Assembly (NCBI RefSeq): GCF_025971945.1
Contig: NZ_JAPDHW010000012.1
Coordinates: forward strand, 1 to 64,000
Length of the DNA stretch: 64,000 nucleotides
Origin: Chryseobacterium kimseyorum
GTDB taxonomy: Bacteria; Bacteroidota; Bacteroidia; Flavobacteriales; Weeksellaceae
Reading direction: 5' to 3'
Part shown: positions 41,011-50,534 of the stretch, piece after piece
Layout of the letters: each line of letters begins with the position of its first letter
How positions within the stretch are numbered: position 1 is the first letter of the stretch
Program-made: the position numbers and the translations under genes
The notes under the pieces: model-generated
The model's database searches: none
Told to the model about the DNA's origin: nothing
What the model saw: only the letters and a program-made list of their open reading frames with translations

Positions 41011-42738
41011 CTACGCTTTAAGACTGAAATAAAACGTACTTCCCTCACCAATTTCACTCTGTACTGAAATCTCGCCTCCCTGAGCTTCAATAAATTCTTT
41101 GCTGATGCTTAAACCCAAGCCTGTACCGTCAGCTTTCGTTCCTGGAATTCTGAAGTAACGGGTAAATACTTTGTCGAGATACTGCTCTTCAATTCCATAG
41201 CCATGATCTTTCACAGAAAACTTTATCTGATCTTCCTTTTTTTCAACATTGATTTCTATCATTGAATTTTCGTAAGAATAACGGATTGCATTAGAGACGA
41301 TATTGCTCAAAACCCATGACGTTTTCTCATAATCTGCATTTACTAAGTCAACATTTTTATTTATTTTAAATTTAATACTAATCTGTTTATTATCTGCCGC
41401 TGACTGATTGGCCGCGATCACACTTTCCACCATTTTACTGATCTCCGAAGGCCGTATATTCAGCTGTACGACACCAGTTTCCAATTGGGTAAGATTGAGA
41501 AGTTCACCCGTAATTTTTAAAAGTCTGAGCGTATCTTCTTTAATTCCTACCACCAGCTTCTGCTGTTCGTCATTAAGGTTTCCTATTCTATCATTTTCAA
41601 GCAACTGCACACCCATCTGAATCGATGAAATTGGAGTTTTAAATTCGTGAGAAACGGTTCCCATAAAATGAGTCTTGGCAAGATCAAGTTCTTTGAAAGG
41701 AGTTACATTTCTCAGCATAATGACCTGTCCAATAAAGCGTTTACTGTCTTCTCCTGTAGGTAATACATTAATGTCTAAAATTTCTTTTTCAAAATAATTT
41801 TCTTTTCCCTCCACAAAAATTTTCAGCAGTTCCGGTTCGGTTTTTTTCTGAAGCTGGGGATCAATAATTTCTCTGATAAGATCACGCACCAGATCGTTCC
41901 CGACAGCAACATCCTGAATTAATTTCCCTACAAACTGTTCTTTTTTCAGCCCGCTGATTTTTAAAGCTTCATCGTTTACAAAAAGAACTTTTCTGTCTTC
42001 ATCAATCCCGATTACCGCATCATGCATATTGTCAATTAATGTTTCGATACGCTTTTTACCTTTCAGAATTTTATCGAGGCGGCTTTCAGAATATTCCTGA
42101 AGTTTTTCTGCCATTGTGTTGAAAGATTTTGCCAGCTCACCGAACTCACTGTTACCTTCAAACCGTACTCTTTCACGATAATTCTGTTTTGCAATCTGAT
42201 GAATGCTGAAGGTAAGCTCACGTATCGGATTGGCAATATTGGAGGGAAGATTAACCATTAGTGTAAAGGCAATCAGAAAACAGAGAGTTCCAGCTATAGA
42301 AATCACGGCAATTGCATTTTCTGCTGTCGTGTTTGCAATTCCACTTTTGATCTGAATTGCGTTCATATTCAGCTGCATCAGTTCGGTAATATCTTTTCTG
42401 ATGACTGATTTCAGATTTTCATCATTCCTATCTTTATTTAAATCTGAAAAATGACTGATGATATTTCGTGTAGCTTCTTTTTCTCCGCTTTCAGTAATAT
42501 TCTGGCTTTGAAGATTAAGATTTTTTTGGAATTCCTTCATTGCAAATGGCTGCCGGTCTATTTCCTCAAGAGACAAAAGCATATTTCTGGAGTATTGAAG
42601 GGTGTTGTAGTTGGCAACAAGAATATTCTGCGTGTCTTTTTTCAGCTGATAGATAAACCATCCTCCCAATACAGAAAGTAAGATAATCATGAAAAACAGG
42701 AGACCGACTCCTGCATTAAGTTTTGTTTTTATTTTCAT
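41011..42738 (-). CDS. PAS-containing sensor histidine kinase (KdpD kinase half)
   Basis: This 575-residue kinase has TM1 (about 8-30), a periplasmic helical sensor, TM2 (about 142-163), HAMP (164-218), PAS (about 229-345), HisKA with His364 (TVSHEFKTPISSI) and HATPase (GTGLGLSIS). Its ATG shares the A of the KdpD stop (TGATG), so translation is coupled, and the in-frame extension upstream is an artefact. It stands in for the kinase half of KdpD, whose sensor half is encoded separately. Confidence 0.93.
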   Translation of the reverse strand: MKIKTKLNAGVGLLFFMIILLSVLGGWFIYQLKKDTQNILVANYNTLQYSRNMLLSLEEIDRQPFAMKEFQKNLNLQSQNITESGEKEATRNIISHFSDLNKDRNDENLKSVIRKDITELMQLNMNAIQIKSGIANTTAENAIAVISIAGTLCFLIAFTLMVNLPSNIANPIRELTFSIHQIAKQNYRERVRFEGNSEFGELAKSFNTMAEKLQEYSESRLDKILKGKKRIETLIDNMHDAVIGIDEDRKVLFVNDEALKISGLKKEQFVGKLIQDVAVGNDLVRDLIREIIDPQLQKKTEPELLKIFVEGKENYFEKEILDINVLPTGEDSKRFIGQVIMLRNVTPFKELDLAKTHFMGTVSHEFKTPISSIQMGVQLLENDRIGNLNDEQQKLVVGIKEDTLRLLKITGELLNLTQLETGVVQLNIRPSEISKMVESVIAANQSAADNKQISIKFKINKNVDLVNADYEKTSWVLSNIVSNAIRYSYENSMIEINVEKKEDQIKFSVKDHGYGIEEQYLDKVFTRYFRIPGTKADGTGLGLSISKEFIEAQGGEISVQSEIGEGSTFYFSLKA

Positions 42739-43862
42739 CAGGACAAAATTACTAAATCTACGTTTTGTTTTGAAAGTCTTTTGAGTAACGAGTTGAAAGT
42801 ATCTGTCGCCAGAATAATTCTCCAGATATCGATGTGAGGCTTTCCGATGCATACAGTGGTGACTTTTCTTTCCTCGCACTGCTCCATAATGGTCATAGCA
42901 ACATTTTTACTTTGAATTTTGATAATCTCGGCTCCCAATTCTGTTGCCAACCGAAAATTATTAATTAAATGTCTCTGTTTACTGAGCGCAATTCTGTCGG
43001 GAGATTCTCTTGGAACCTGCACATAAAGCAAAAACCACTGACTGTTATAATAATTTGCGAGTCTTGCTGTCTTCCGGATAACGTTCTTAGCAGTTGTTTC
43101 GTTTGAACTGATGCAGGCCAGAAACCTTTCTTTTTTTAAAACTTTCCCCGTTACAATTTCAGTTTCCACTTTTCTTGTAACTTGAGATGCGACTTCTTTC
43201 AGAGCCAACTCGCGGAGCTGAAGGATATTTTCATTTTTAAAAAAGTTACTGAGAGCAGACTGCACTTTGCTCTGATCATAAATTTTTCCGTCTTTGAGAC
43301 GTGAAATCAGTTCATCGGCTGTCAAATCAATATTTACCACCTCATCTGCTGCAGAAAGTACAGTATCAGGAATACGCTCCATCACCTCTATTCCTGTTAC
43401 TGCTTTTACTTCTTCGTTAAGACTTTCGATATGCTGAATATTGACGGCACTGATCACGTTGATGCCCGCATCCAAAATCTCCATGACATCCTGCCATCTT
43501 TTTTTGTTTTTGCTTCCTTCAATATTGGTGTGTGCGAGCTCGTCTACAATGACAATCTCAGGACGAAGTACGATGATCGCAGGAACATCGAGCTCTTCCA
43601 GCTCTTTTCCTTTATAAAATAATTTTCTCCGTGGAATTACTGGTAATCCGTTAAGTAAATTATGGGTTTCTTTACGGTTGTGGGTTTCTATATAACCTAT
43701 TTTTACATCAATTCCATTTTGCAGGAGAACGTGAGCTTCCTGAAGCATTCTGTATGTTTTGCCCACGCCGGCGCTCATACCGATGTAGATTTTCAGTTTC
43801 CCCCGCTTTGAGGTGTTGATCAGCTGCAAAAATTCCTGTGCCGATTTTCTGGGTTCGTCCAT
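42738..43862 (-). CDS. kdpD: KdpD N-terminal sensor protein (KdpD + UspA domains, no kinase)
   Basis: This 374-residue protein has the KdpD domain (residues 1-210) with Walker A GMSAGVGKTYRML, the Walker B-like VIVDELAHTN and the ENILQLRELAL helix. A UspA-like domain follows (about 245-374, with IRKTARLANYYNS). The transmembrane and kinase parts of E. coli KdpD are missing and are supplied by the next gene. Together they form a split KdpD, common in Bacteroidetes. It senses K+ or turgor. Confidence 0.93.
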   Translation of the reverse strand: MDEPRKSAQEFLQLINTSKRGKLKIYIGMSAGVGKTYRMLQEAHVLLQNGIDVKIGYIETHNRKETHNLLNGLPVIPRRKLFYKGKELEELDVPAIIVLRPEIVIVDELAHTNIEGSKNKKRWQDVMEILDAGINVISAVNIQHIESLNEEVKAVTGIEVMERIPDTVLSAADEVVNIDLTADELISRLKDGKIYDQSKVQSALSNFFKNENILQLRELALKEVASQVTRKVETEIVTGKVLKKERFLACISSNETTAKNVIRKTARLANYYNSQWFLLYVQVPRESPDRIALSKQRHLINNFRLATELGAEIIKIQSKNVAMTIMEQCEERKVTTVCIGKPHIDIWRIILATDTFNSLLKRLSKQNVDLVILS

Positions 43863-43925
43863 TTTAGATATAAATAAAATTTACAAATCTCTCCGCACAA
43901 AAATGGCAGAGAGATTTTGCATGGT

Positions 43926-45005
43926 TTAAAATGAAACAGCGATTGCTGTGACTGCAGTAAGACTGTTTTTAGAAGTATCGTTGTCACGCATCATAAAGAT
44001 AGCGTCTTTACTGTTCAGATTCCGGATCTCTGTCCGCCAAACAAGATTTGGAAGAATATTGTAATCTGCATTTAAAGAATAACCGAAAGTTTTAAAACCG
44101 TTTTCTGATCCTGTCGAAATAATAACTCCTTTCTCATCCTGATAATACTCGCCTCTTGCTGTGATGCTGAATTTTTCTGTTGGTGAATATTTAGCAATTA
44201 AAACCGGCGTGTACCAAATATTATACTGCTCGCTTCCTTTTGCTTTCTGTTCAGCTCCAATATCGAAACCGGCGGTAATGCCAATTTTTTTGCTGATCTG
44301 ATAAATTCCGTATAAATTGTGGAAATAGCGCATTTGTCTGAGACTGTCAGGTTTATCGTTTCCTACAAAAGATCCGCTGTTCAGCGTAAGTTTTTCATTA
44401 GGTTTAAAAATGATCTGATGTCCGAAGGCAGGAGTTGTGTTTCCATCTACTCTTTTTATACGCTGCCATCCGTTTAAAACAAGTCCGCTTAAAAACCATT
44501 TTCCGCTTTCCGAAGTGTATGAAATTTTAGCGCCGGTCTCAAAATAAGGAGAATTGTCTGCAAAAAGACTTCTCGTTAAAGTCCAGTTATCTTTTCCGAC
44601 TGCGCTTTCAAAACCAAGATGAGAAGAGAAAATTCCAGCATCTACCCAGAGATTATGTTTTTTAGAAATTTTCACTCCAGCATTTGCTTCATAGACATTC
44701 TTCATCACTCCTTCTTCGGCAGCATAATTTGCATTCATATACGTTCCTGCAGCTATTGCAATATTCGCCCGAACCTGTTCTGTACTGTAAGCCGCTTTAA
44801 TAAAAGCTAAATTAATATTAACCTCATTATTTCGGTTGTGACTGTAGACAAATGACGGACGAGTATTATTTTTAGGGTTATTAAAATCTGCCTGATAATA
44901 AACTTCTGCATACCCACTGATGGTAAGCGGTTTTCTGAGTGAATCATTCTGAGCTTTTACGGATATACTCAATACCGCTAAAAGTCCAAATATTATTTTT
45001 TTCAT
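43926..45005 (-). CDS. Outer-membrane porin of the kdp locus
   Basis: This 359-residue protein has a signal peptide (MKKIIFGLLAVLSISVKAQ), an N-terminal SGYAEVYYQADFN strand and many alternating beta strands ending in VTAIAVSF. It fits the BBP2-like porin group. Its place between kdpC and kdpD suggests it lets K+ across the outer membrane; that function is inferred from position. Confidence 0.85.
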   Translation of the reverse strand: MKKIIFGLLAVLSISVKAQNDSLRKPLTISGYAEVYYQADFNNPKNNTRPSFVYSHNRNNEVNINLAFIKAAYSTEQVRANIAIAAGTYMNANYAAEEGVMKNVYEANAGVKISKKHNLWVDAGIFSSHLGFESAVGKDNWTLTRSLFADNSPYFETGAKISYTSESGKWFLSGLVLNGWQRIKRVDGNTTPAFGHQIIFKPNEKLTLNSGSFVGNDKPDSLRQMRYFHNLYGIYQISKKIGITAGFDIGAEQKAKGSEQYNIWYTPVLIAKYSPTEKFSITARGEYYQDEKGVIISTGSENGFKTFGYSLNADYNILPNLVWRTEIRNLNSKDAIFMMRDNDTSKNSLTAVTAIAVSF

Positions 45006-45044
45006 TAAATTCTAATTTAAATATTTTAAGTTATTCTTTTGCAA

Positions 45045-45611
45045 TTACTTTTTGGCAAGTTGATCCAGCGCAATATTCAGCTGTAGGACATTTATTTTTT
45101 CAGGACCGAACATTCCGAGGAAAGGTTTCTCAATATTCTCATCAATCAGCATATCGACTTTTGACTCATCTAAATTTCTGACTTTCGCGATTCTTTTAGC
45201 CTGAACCTTTGCAGCCTGTACAGAAAAATTAGGATCTAATCCGCTCCCACTTGCCGTTACCAGATCAGCAGGAATTTGAGATTTTACAAGTCCCTGATTT
45301 TTAATCATCAAAGTATCGATACGTGCCTGAACCTGATCAAGATATTCTTTATTTGAAGGCGCTTTGTTACTTCCACCCGATCCTGCAGAATTATAATCAA
45401 CAGCAGAAGGTCTAGAGGAGAAATACTGATCTACGGTAAAAGACTGACCAATGTTTGAATAATATGTTTTATTGCCAGACTCTACGGTTTTTCCTCTCCC
45501 GTGATTAGGTGAAAGTTGAGCCATTGCGAAAATCAATGCCGGATAAATAACTGCAAGAAGTACAATGCACAATGTTGTTAATTTAATGGCAGGTAAAATA
45601 TGTTTTTTCAT
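45045..45611 (-). CDS. kdpC: Potassium-transporting ATPase subunit C
   Basis: This 188-residue protein has one N-terminal membrane span, then the KdpC periplasmic domain with the conserved NIGQSF, YFSSRPSAVDYN, NLGPSN-equivalent APSN and DLVTASGSGLDPNFS motifs. It stabilises the KdpFABC complex and supports ATP binding by KdpB. Confidence 0.96.
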   Translation of the reverse strand: MKKHILPAIKLTTLCIVLLAVIYPALIFAMAQLSPNHGRGKTVESGNKTYYSNIGQSFTVDQYFSSRPSAVDYNSAGSGGSNKAPSNKEYLDQVQARIDTLMIKNQGLVKSQIPADLVTASGSGLDPNFSVQAAKVQAKRIAKVRNLDESKVDMLIDENIEKPFLGMFGPEKINVLQLNIALDQLAKK

Positions 45612-45622
45612 TTTTAATAATT

Positions 45623-47629
45623 TTAAAAGAATAATGAAACTATAAGATCGATGATTTTAATTCCTATAAATGGAATAACAACACCGCCAAGTCCGAAAAT
45701 CAATAGATTACGTCTCAGCAAAGCTGATGCACCGATCGGCTTGTACGCTACCCCTTTCAGAGCTAAAGGAATCAGAATAGGAATGATGATCGCGTTAAAA
45801 ATAACTGCTGAAAGAATCGCACTTTCCGGACTGTGAAGATTCATAATATTAAGTCCCTGCAAAGCTGGAATCGCAGTGATAAAAAGTGCAGGAATAATGG
45901 CAAAATATTTTGCAACGTCATTTGCAATACTGAAAGTGGTCAGCGTTCCTCTAGTCATCAGCAACTGTTTCCCGATTTCTACAACCTCAATAAGTTTCGT
46001 GGGGTCATTGTCGAGATCAACCATGTTTCCAGCTTCCTTTGCAGCCTGAGTTCCGCTGTTCATTGCAACACCCACATCGGCCTGTGCCAAAGCCGGAGCA
46101 TCATTGGTACCATCTCCCATCATGGCAACCAGACGTCCTTCAGTCTGTTCTTTCTTGATGTAATTCATTTTGTCTTCAGGTTTCGCCTCTGCAATAAAAT
46201 CGTCAACCCCAGCTTTCTCAGCAATGAATTTTGCAGTAAGCGGATTATCACCGGTTACCATTACTGTTTTGATCCCCATTTTTCTGAGACGGTCAAAACG
46301 TTCATTGATTCCTGGTTTGATAATATCCTGAAGTTCGATTACACCCAGAACTTTTTCGTTTTCAGAAACGACAAGCGGAGTTCCACCGTTTTGTGAAATT
46401 TCTTTTACTTTATCATCAGTTTCCTGCGGAAAGGTATTTCCCGCACTAAGAACGATATTTCTAATCGCATCGGTTGCACCTTTTCGGATACGAAAGTTTT
46501 CATAATTCACTCCGGAACTTCTTGTCTCAGCAGTGAATTTTATGTATTCGGGATTCTCCATTGAGTATGTAGAAGGATCAATACCAGCCAGTTCAACAAT
46601 TGATTTTCCTTCAGGAGTTTCGTCGGTCATTGAACTTAGTACAGCAGCTTTTATCAGTTCTTTTTCGTCCACATTGTGGGCGGCATAAAAATGAGTCGCT
46701 TTACGGTTTCCAATGGTTATGGTTCCGGTTTTATCCAGCAGAAGAACATCAATATCACCTGCAGTTTCCACCGCTTTTCCACTTTTAGTGATCACATTGG
46801 CGCGCAGTGCTCTGTCCATTCCGGCAATACCGATTGCGGATAGAAGTCCACCGATCGTTGTAGGAATCAGACATACAAAAAGTGAGATAAATGATGCAAT
46901 GGTAATGCTTACATTGGCATAATCTGCAAAAGGCTTTAAGGTGATACAGACGATGATGAATACTAAAGTAAATCCTGCAAGCAAAATCGTTAATGCAATT
47001 TCATTGGGTGTTTTCTGTCTTGAGGCACCTTCTACCAATGCAATCATTTTATCTAAAAAACTTTCGCCAGGCTGAGTGGTTACTTTTACAACAATTCTGT
47101 CTGAAAGAACCTTTGTACCTCCTGTTACAGAACTTTTATCTCCACCAGACTCCCGAATAACGGGAGCCGATTCTCCGGTGATGGCACTTTCATCAATGGT
47201 TGCCAAACCTTCAATAATTTCTCCGTCAGACGCAATGATGTCTCCGGCTTCGCATACAAAGATGTCATCTTTCTGTAGTTTTGAGGAAGAAATAATACTT
47301 CCGTCACGTAATTTAGCCGGAGTTTCTTCTCTCGTTTTACGAAGACTGTCTGCCTGGGCTTTTCCTCTCGCTTCCGCTATGGCTTCAGCAAAATTACCGA
47401 ATAGAACTGTTAGTAAGAGAATGATAAAAACCGTAAAATTATAGGCAAAACTACCCTGAGATTTTTCTCCTGTTAAAGTCCATATACTTACGATGAACAT
47501 AACGAGAGTTCCAATCCAGACCAGAAACATAACTGGATTTCTGAACATGGTTTTGGGGTTGAGTTTTATAAAAGACTGCACAAGAGCTTCCTGCATCAGT
47601 TCTTTTTGAAACAATGATTTATTATTCAT
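45623..47629 (-). CDS. kdpB: Potassium-transporting P-type ATPase subunit B
   Basis: This 668-residue P-type ATPase has the phosphorylation motif [10 protein letters not shown], the TGES actuator loop (AITGESAPV), [16 protein letters not shown] and the usual membrane segments. It energises K+ uptake through KdpA. It begins 123 bp after kdpA ends, a larger gap than elsewhere in the operon. Confidence 0.97.
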   Translation of the reverse strand: MNNKSLFQKELMQEALVQSFIKLNPKTMFRNPVMFLVWIGTLVMFIVSIWTLTGEKSQGSFAYNFTVFIILLLTVLFGNFAEAIAEARGKAQADSLRKTREETPAKLRDGSIISSSKLQKDDIFVCEAGDIIASDGEIIEGLATIDESAITGESAPVIRESGGDKSSVTGGTKVLSDRIVVKVTTQPGESFLDKMIALVEGASRQKTPNEIALTILLAGFTLVFIIVCITLKPFADYANVSITIASFISLFVCLIPTTIGGLLSAIGIAGMDRALRANVITKSGKAVETAGDIDVLLLDKTGTITIGNRKATHFYAAHNVDEKELIKAAVLSSMTDETPEGKSIVELAGIDPSTYSMENPEYIKFTAETRSSGVNYENFRIRKGATDAIRNIVLSAGNTFPQETDDKVKEISQNGGTPLVVSENEKVLGVIELQDIIKPGINERFDRLRKMGIKTVMVTGDNPLTAKFIAEKAGVDDFIAEAKPEDKMNYIKKEQTEGRLVAMMGDGTNDAPALAQADVGVAMNSGTQAAKEAGNMVDLDNDPTKLIEVVEIGKQLLMTRGTLTTFSIANDVAKYFAIIPALFITAIPALQGLNIMNLHSPESAILSAVIFNAIIIPILIPLALKGVAYKPIGASALLRRNLLIFGLGGVVIPFIGIKIIDLIVSLFF

Positions 47630-47752
47630 TTGGAGATATTTATTTTTATATGTAGGTCATCCCAATAGTCGGGACAGGTAATGCGATCGCCGAATCTTTA
47701 TTTGGTTTTGTTTCCAAAGCATGGCGACTTCAGTTTATTTTCTTTATCTATT

Positions 47753-49441
47753 TTATTTCAGTGAAAAATATTCGGCGATCGGACCTAATGCGAGGGCCGG
47801 AAAAAATGCCAGTGCTGCAATGATGGCAATCACTGCGAAAATCATGAGTCCAAAAGTTGATGTGTCTGTTTTCAGCGTTCCTTCACCTTCGGGAATGTAC
47901 TTTTTCTGAGCCAGTAAGCCCGCAATCGCAATTGGACCGATAATCGGTAAAAAACGACCAAGTAAAAGCACAATTCCGGTTGAGATATTCCAGAAAGGAT
48001 TGTTATCGCCTAAACCTTCAAAACCACTTCCGTTGTTGGCTGCAGATGAGGTAAATTCATACAGCACTTCACTGAAACCATGAAATCCTGGATTGTTGAG
48101 CGTACTTGTTCCCACGTCCGGAAAAGCAGTTGCAATAGCGGTTCCCGCTAAAATTAAAAAAGGATGGAAAAGCGCAACAATCATTGCAATCTTCATTTCT
48201 CTTGCCTCAATCTTTTTACCTAAAAATTCCGGAGTTCTTCCCACCATCAGACCACTGATGAATACCGCAAGGATGATGTAGATAAATATGTTTAAAATAC
48301 CCGCTCCGTCACCACCATAAAACGCATTGACCATCATTGCCAACATCTGTGTCATTCCGGAAAGAGGAACAGAACTGTCATGCATTGAGTTGATTGATCC
48401 TGTAGAAATTACGGTTGTTACAATACTCCAAAAGCCTGAAGCTGCCGCGCCGAAACGGATTTCCTTTCCTTCCATTGCGCCGAGTGACTGATCAATTCCC
48501 ATTGATGAAATTGCAGGATTTCCATTCATTTCCATGGTAATTGTCGGGACGGCCAACAGAAGAAAACCTGCCGTCATCACTCCAAAAATCATATATCCAA
48601 ATTTTTTCCTTCTGATAAAATGACCGAAGGCAAAAACCATAGCCATAGGAATGATCAACTGCGCAAACATCTCCACCATATTGGTAAAATAGGTAGGATT
48701 TTCGAACGGATGAGCACTGTTGGCTCCAAAGAAACCACCTCCATTTGTTCCGATATGTTTGATAGGCACAAATGCCGCGACCGGACCGGTAGAAACTTCA
48801 GCGCTGTTTCCCTGAAGCGTTATTACTTTTTCTTTTCCTTCAAATGTCATCGGTACTCCTTCAAAAAGAAGTACTGCACCCATGAGTAATGAAAGCGGAA
48901 GAAAGATTCTTGTATTGGACTTCAGAAAATAATCGTAGAAATTCCCCAGTTTTTCGGTAGATTTTTCACGGAAAGCTTTGAAAATAACGATCGCTGCCGC
49001 CATTCCAGTTGCTGCGGAAACAAACTGAAGAAACATCAGCCAGATCTGTCCGAGATAGCTTAAACCTGTTTCACCGGAATAATGCTGAAGATTACAGTTG
49101 ACTAAAAATGAAATGGTTGTATTAAATGCTAAATCAGGTGACATATCCGGGTTTCCGTCTGGATTGAGTGGAAGCCAGCTCATGTTCATGAGGACGAGCA
49201 TACTGATGAAAAACCATAAAAAATTAATCGTCAGAAGTGCACTCAGATGCTGCTTCCAGTTCATCTCGTTTTCAGGATTGATACCTGAGATTTTGTAGAT
49301 CATCGATTCTACGGGTTTGAAAACGGGATCAAGAAAGGTTTTCTCTCCCGCATATACTTTAGCAATGTATTTTCCAAACGGTATCGCCAAAATAAGCGTT
49401 ACCAGAAACATGGCTATAATTCCAAAAATTTCAGTGTTCAT
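47753..49441 (-). CDS. kdpA: Potassium-transporting ATPase subunit A (K+ channel-like)
   Basis: This 562-residue protein has about ten membrane spans and the four selectivity loops, visible as NCNLQHYSGETGLS, GTNGGGFFGANSAHPFENPT, GSINSMHDSS and SSAANNGSGFEG. The start at 49441 lies 6 bp after the stop of a 39-residue microprotein gene. It is the K+ pore of KdpFABC. Confidence 0.97.
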   Translation of the reverse strand: MNTEIFGIIAMFLVTLILAIPFGKYIAKVYAGEKTFLDPVFKPVESMIYKISGINPENEMNWKQHLSALLTINFLWFFISMLVLMNMSWLPLNPDGNPDMSPDLAFNTTISFLVNCNLQHYSGETGLSYLGQIWLMFLQFVSAATGMAAAIVIFKAFREKSTEKLGNFYDYFLKSNTRIFLPLSLLMGAVLLFEGVPMTFEGKEKVITLQGNSAEVSTGPVAAFVPIKHIGTNGGGFFGANSAHPFENPTYFTNMVEMFAQLIIPMAMVFAFGHFIRRKKFGYMIFGVMTAGFLLLAVPTITMEMNGNPAISSMGIDQSLGAMEGKEIRFGAAASGFWSIVTTVISTGSINSMHDSSVPLSGMTQMLAMMVNAFYGGDGAGILNIFIYIILAVFISGLMVGRTPEFLGKKIEAREMKIAMIVALFHPFLILAGTAIATAFPDVGTSTLNNPGFHGFSEVLYEFTSSAANNGSGFEGLGDNNPFWNISTGIVLLLGRFLPIIGPIAIAGLLAQKKYIPEGEGTLKTDTSTFGLMIFAVIAIIAALAFFPALALGPIAEYFSLK

Positions 49442-49447
49442 AGTTGT

Positions 49448-49567
49448 TTAATGAATTAATGCAAATTTTTTTACCGTAAAAATCAGGTAGATAAAAGCGA
49501 TTACGAAGCAAATCCAAAAGATCAATACGCTCCACTCTTTTATTTCATGTAAAATCTTACGGCTCAT
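49448..49567 (-). CDS. 39-residue membrane microprotein before kdpA
   Basis: From the ATG at 49567: MSRKILHEIKEW, then a hydrophobic helix VLIFWICFVIAFIYLIF, then a basic end VKKFALIH. It is a typical single-span microprotein 6 bp before kdpA, so co-translated. Not named to my knowledge. Confidence 0.65.
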   Translation of the reverse strand: MSRKILHEIKEWSVLIFWICFVIAFIYLIFTVKKFALIH

Positions 49568-49584
49568 TTGATTATTAGTTTGAT

Positions 49585-49662
49585 TTAAAATTCTTCCGGT
49601 TTTACGAGTACATAAATCATGTAGAAGAATATGGCTATTGCTGTTATAAATAATAGGGTCAT
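49585..49662 (-). CDS. kdpF: KdpF-like subunit, 25 residues
   Basis: The 25-residue frame MTLLFITAIAIFFYMIYVLV, ending KPEEF, matches KdpF: one membrane helix followed by a VKPE(E/K)F tail. KdpF stabilises the complex between KdpA and KdpB. It lies between two other microproteins in the kdp operon. Confidence 0.85.
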   Translation of the reverse strand: MTLLFITAIAIFFYMIYVLVKPEEF

Positions 49663-49677
49663 GCGAGTTTTTAATTT

Positions 49678-49761
49678 TTAAATCTTTTCAAAATATTCCA
49701 CCAAAAAGAAAAACAGAGCGAAGAGTACTGCTCCCGAAGCCAATAAAATAACTGTGATCAT
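49678..49761 (-). CDS. 27-residue membrane microprotein in the kdp operon
   Basis: The frame runs MITVILLASGAVLFALFFFL and ends VEYFEKI: one helix plus a short acidic-basic end. It resembles a second KdpF-like helix but lacks the KPE tail. Spacing to kdpF is 15 bp. Confidence 0.6.
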   Translation of the reverse strand: MITVILLASGAVLFALFFFLVEYFEKI

Positions 49762-49774
49762 TTTCTTTTTTCTT

Positions 49775-49915
49775 TTAATTAAACTGAATAATTGCCGCTG
49801 CTACAAACACTCCGAGAATAACCGCTACGTTAATTGTTATCATTTCAAAATCGTGTTTTCCACGAATTGATTTCCATTCCTTCCAGCTTCCGATTTTTCT
49901 GATTTTTGATTTCAT
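49775..49915 (-). CDS. 46-residue membrane microprotein heading the kdp operon
   Basis: The start at 49915 gives a basic N-terminal half (MKSKIRKIGSWKEWKSIRGK) and a C-terminal hydrophobic helix (MITINVAVILGVFVAAAII). Spacing to the next gene is 13 bp. Unrecognised. Confidence 0.6.
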   Translation of the reverse strand: MKSKIRKIGSWKEWKSIRGKHDFEMITINVAVILGVFVAAAIIQFN

Positions 49916-50012
49916 ATATAAATTTTTATTGTTTTTAAAAGTCCTCCCGATTAGTCAAGACCGTCTATGCAGTCTGCATTTCCGAATCATAGCGACTTTA
50001 ATTTTTTAAATT

Positions 50013-50372
50013 TTAAATTCCTGATTTGTATACCTGATGAAAATAGTTTTCCTGTAAGGGTGGCGACATTTTACTGAAAATCATTTTTTTGTACGTCGGT
50101 TCGCAGCAGAATGTAAAACTGTCCAGAGAATAGATGAAGATGTTTTCTATTGCATTTTTCAAAGCCACATCGCCTTTGCTGTAAAGCTTATTCATTTTGA
50201 GAATCGACTTAATCAGAATTTTCTGATCGTTTTCTTTAATCAGCCTTCTGATCTGTTTCGTAAAGACGCTGATCACCATAAATGGTGAATTGGTCTTGTA
50301 AGATTCTTTAAAGTCTTCCTGTGTTTCCGGGATCGTTTTGATGATCTCCGTAACGGCATCTGTATGATTCAT
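50013..50372 (-). CDS. DUF7674-like helical protein
   Basis: This 119-residue all-helical protein, MNHTDAVTEIIKTIPETQED onward, has no membrane span. It matches, as far as I can recall, the DUF7674 group of Bacteroidetes with unknown function. It lies between the sigma54 regulator and the kdp microproteins and may be part of the regulated unit. A possible sigma54 promoter lies before it. Confidence 0.65.
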   Translation of the reverse strand: MNHTDAVTEIIKTIPETQEDFKESYKTNSPFMVISVFTKQIRRLIKENDQKILIKSILKMNKLYSKGDVALKNAIENIFIYSLDSFTFCCEPTYKKMIFSKMSPPLQENYFHQVYKSGI

Positions 50373-50387
50373 TTTTTAAATTGTTTT

Positions 50388-50404
50388 GAATCAGTAATGC
50401 CAAG
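50388..50404 (-). promoter_or_regulatory. Possible sigma54-type promoter before the kdp unit
   Basis: On the minus strand TTGGCATTACTGATTCA resembles the TGGCAC-N5-TTGCA pattern: the -24 GG is present but the -12 GC is TC. It lies 16-32 bp before the ATG at 50372. The NtrC-type regulator next to it is what makes it worth noting. Confidence 0.3.
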
Positions 50405-50484
50405 ATTTATTCCTTAAAGAAAAATTACAGCACAACAATTTGCACTTCAGTAACTTACACTAAAACCAATCATTTAGAAAACAC

Positions 50485-50510
50485 AAAAAACCCTATCAAA
50501 ATGATAGGGT
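50485..50510 (-). terminator. Terminator after the NtrC-type regulator
   Basis: ACCCTATC, loop AAAA, TGATAGGGT (about 50490-50510), with a T run on the minus strand. It separates the regulator gene (50535-51887) from the downstream kdp unit. Confidence 0.87.
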
Positions 50511-50534
50511 CGTTATCAGAATGGAAGCATTCTT

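Noticed and set aside
42739..42879. 47-codon upstream extension of the KdpD-type kinase
   Set aside because: It overlaps the KdpD gene in another frame; the TGATG junction gives the natural start.
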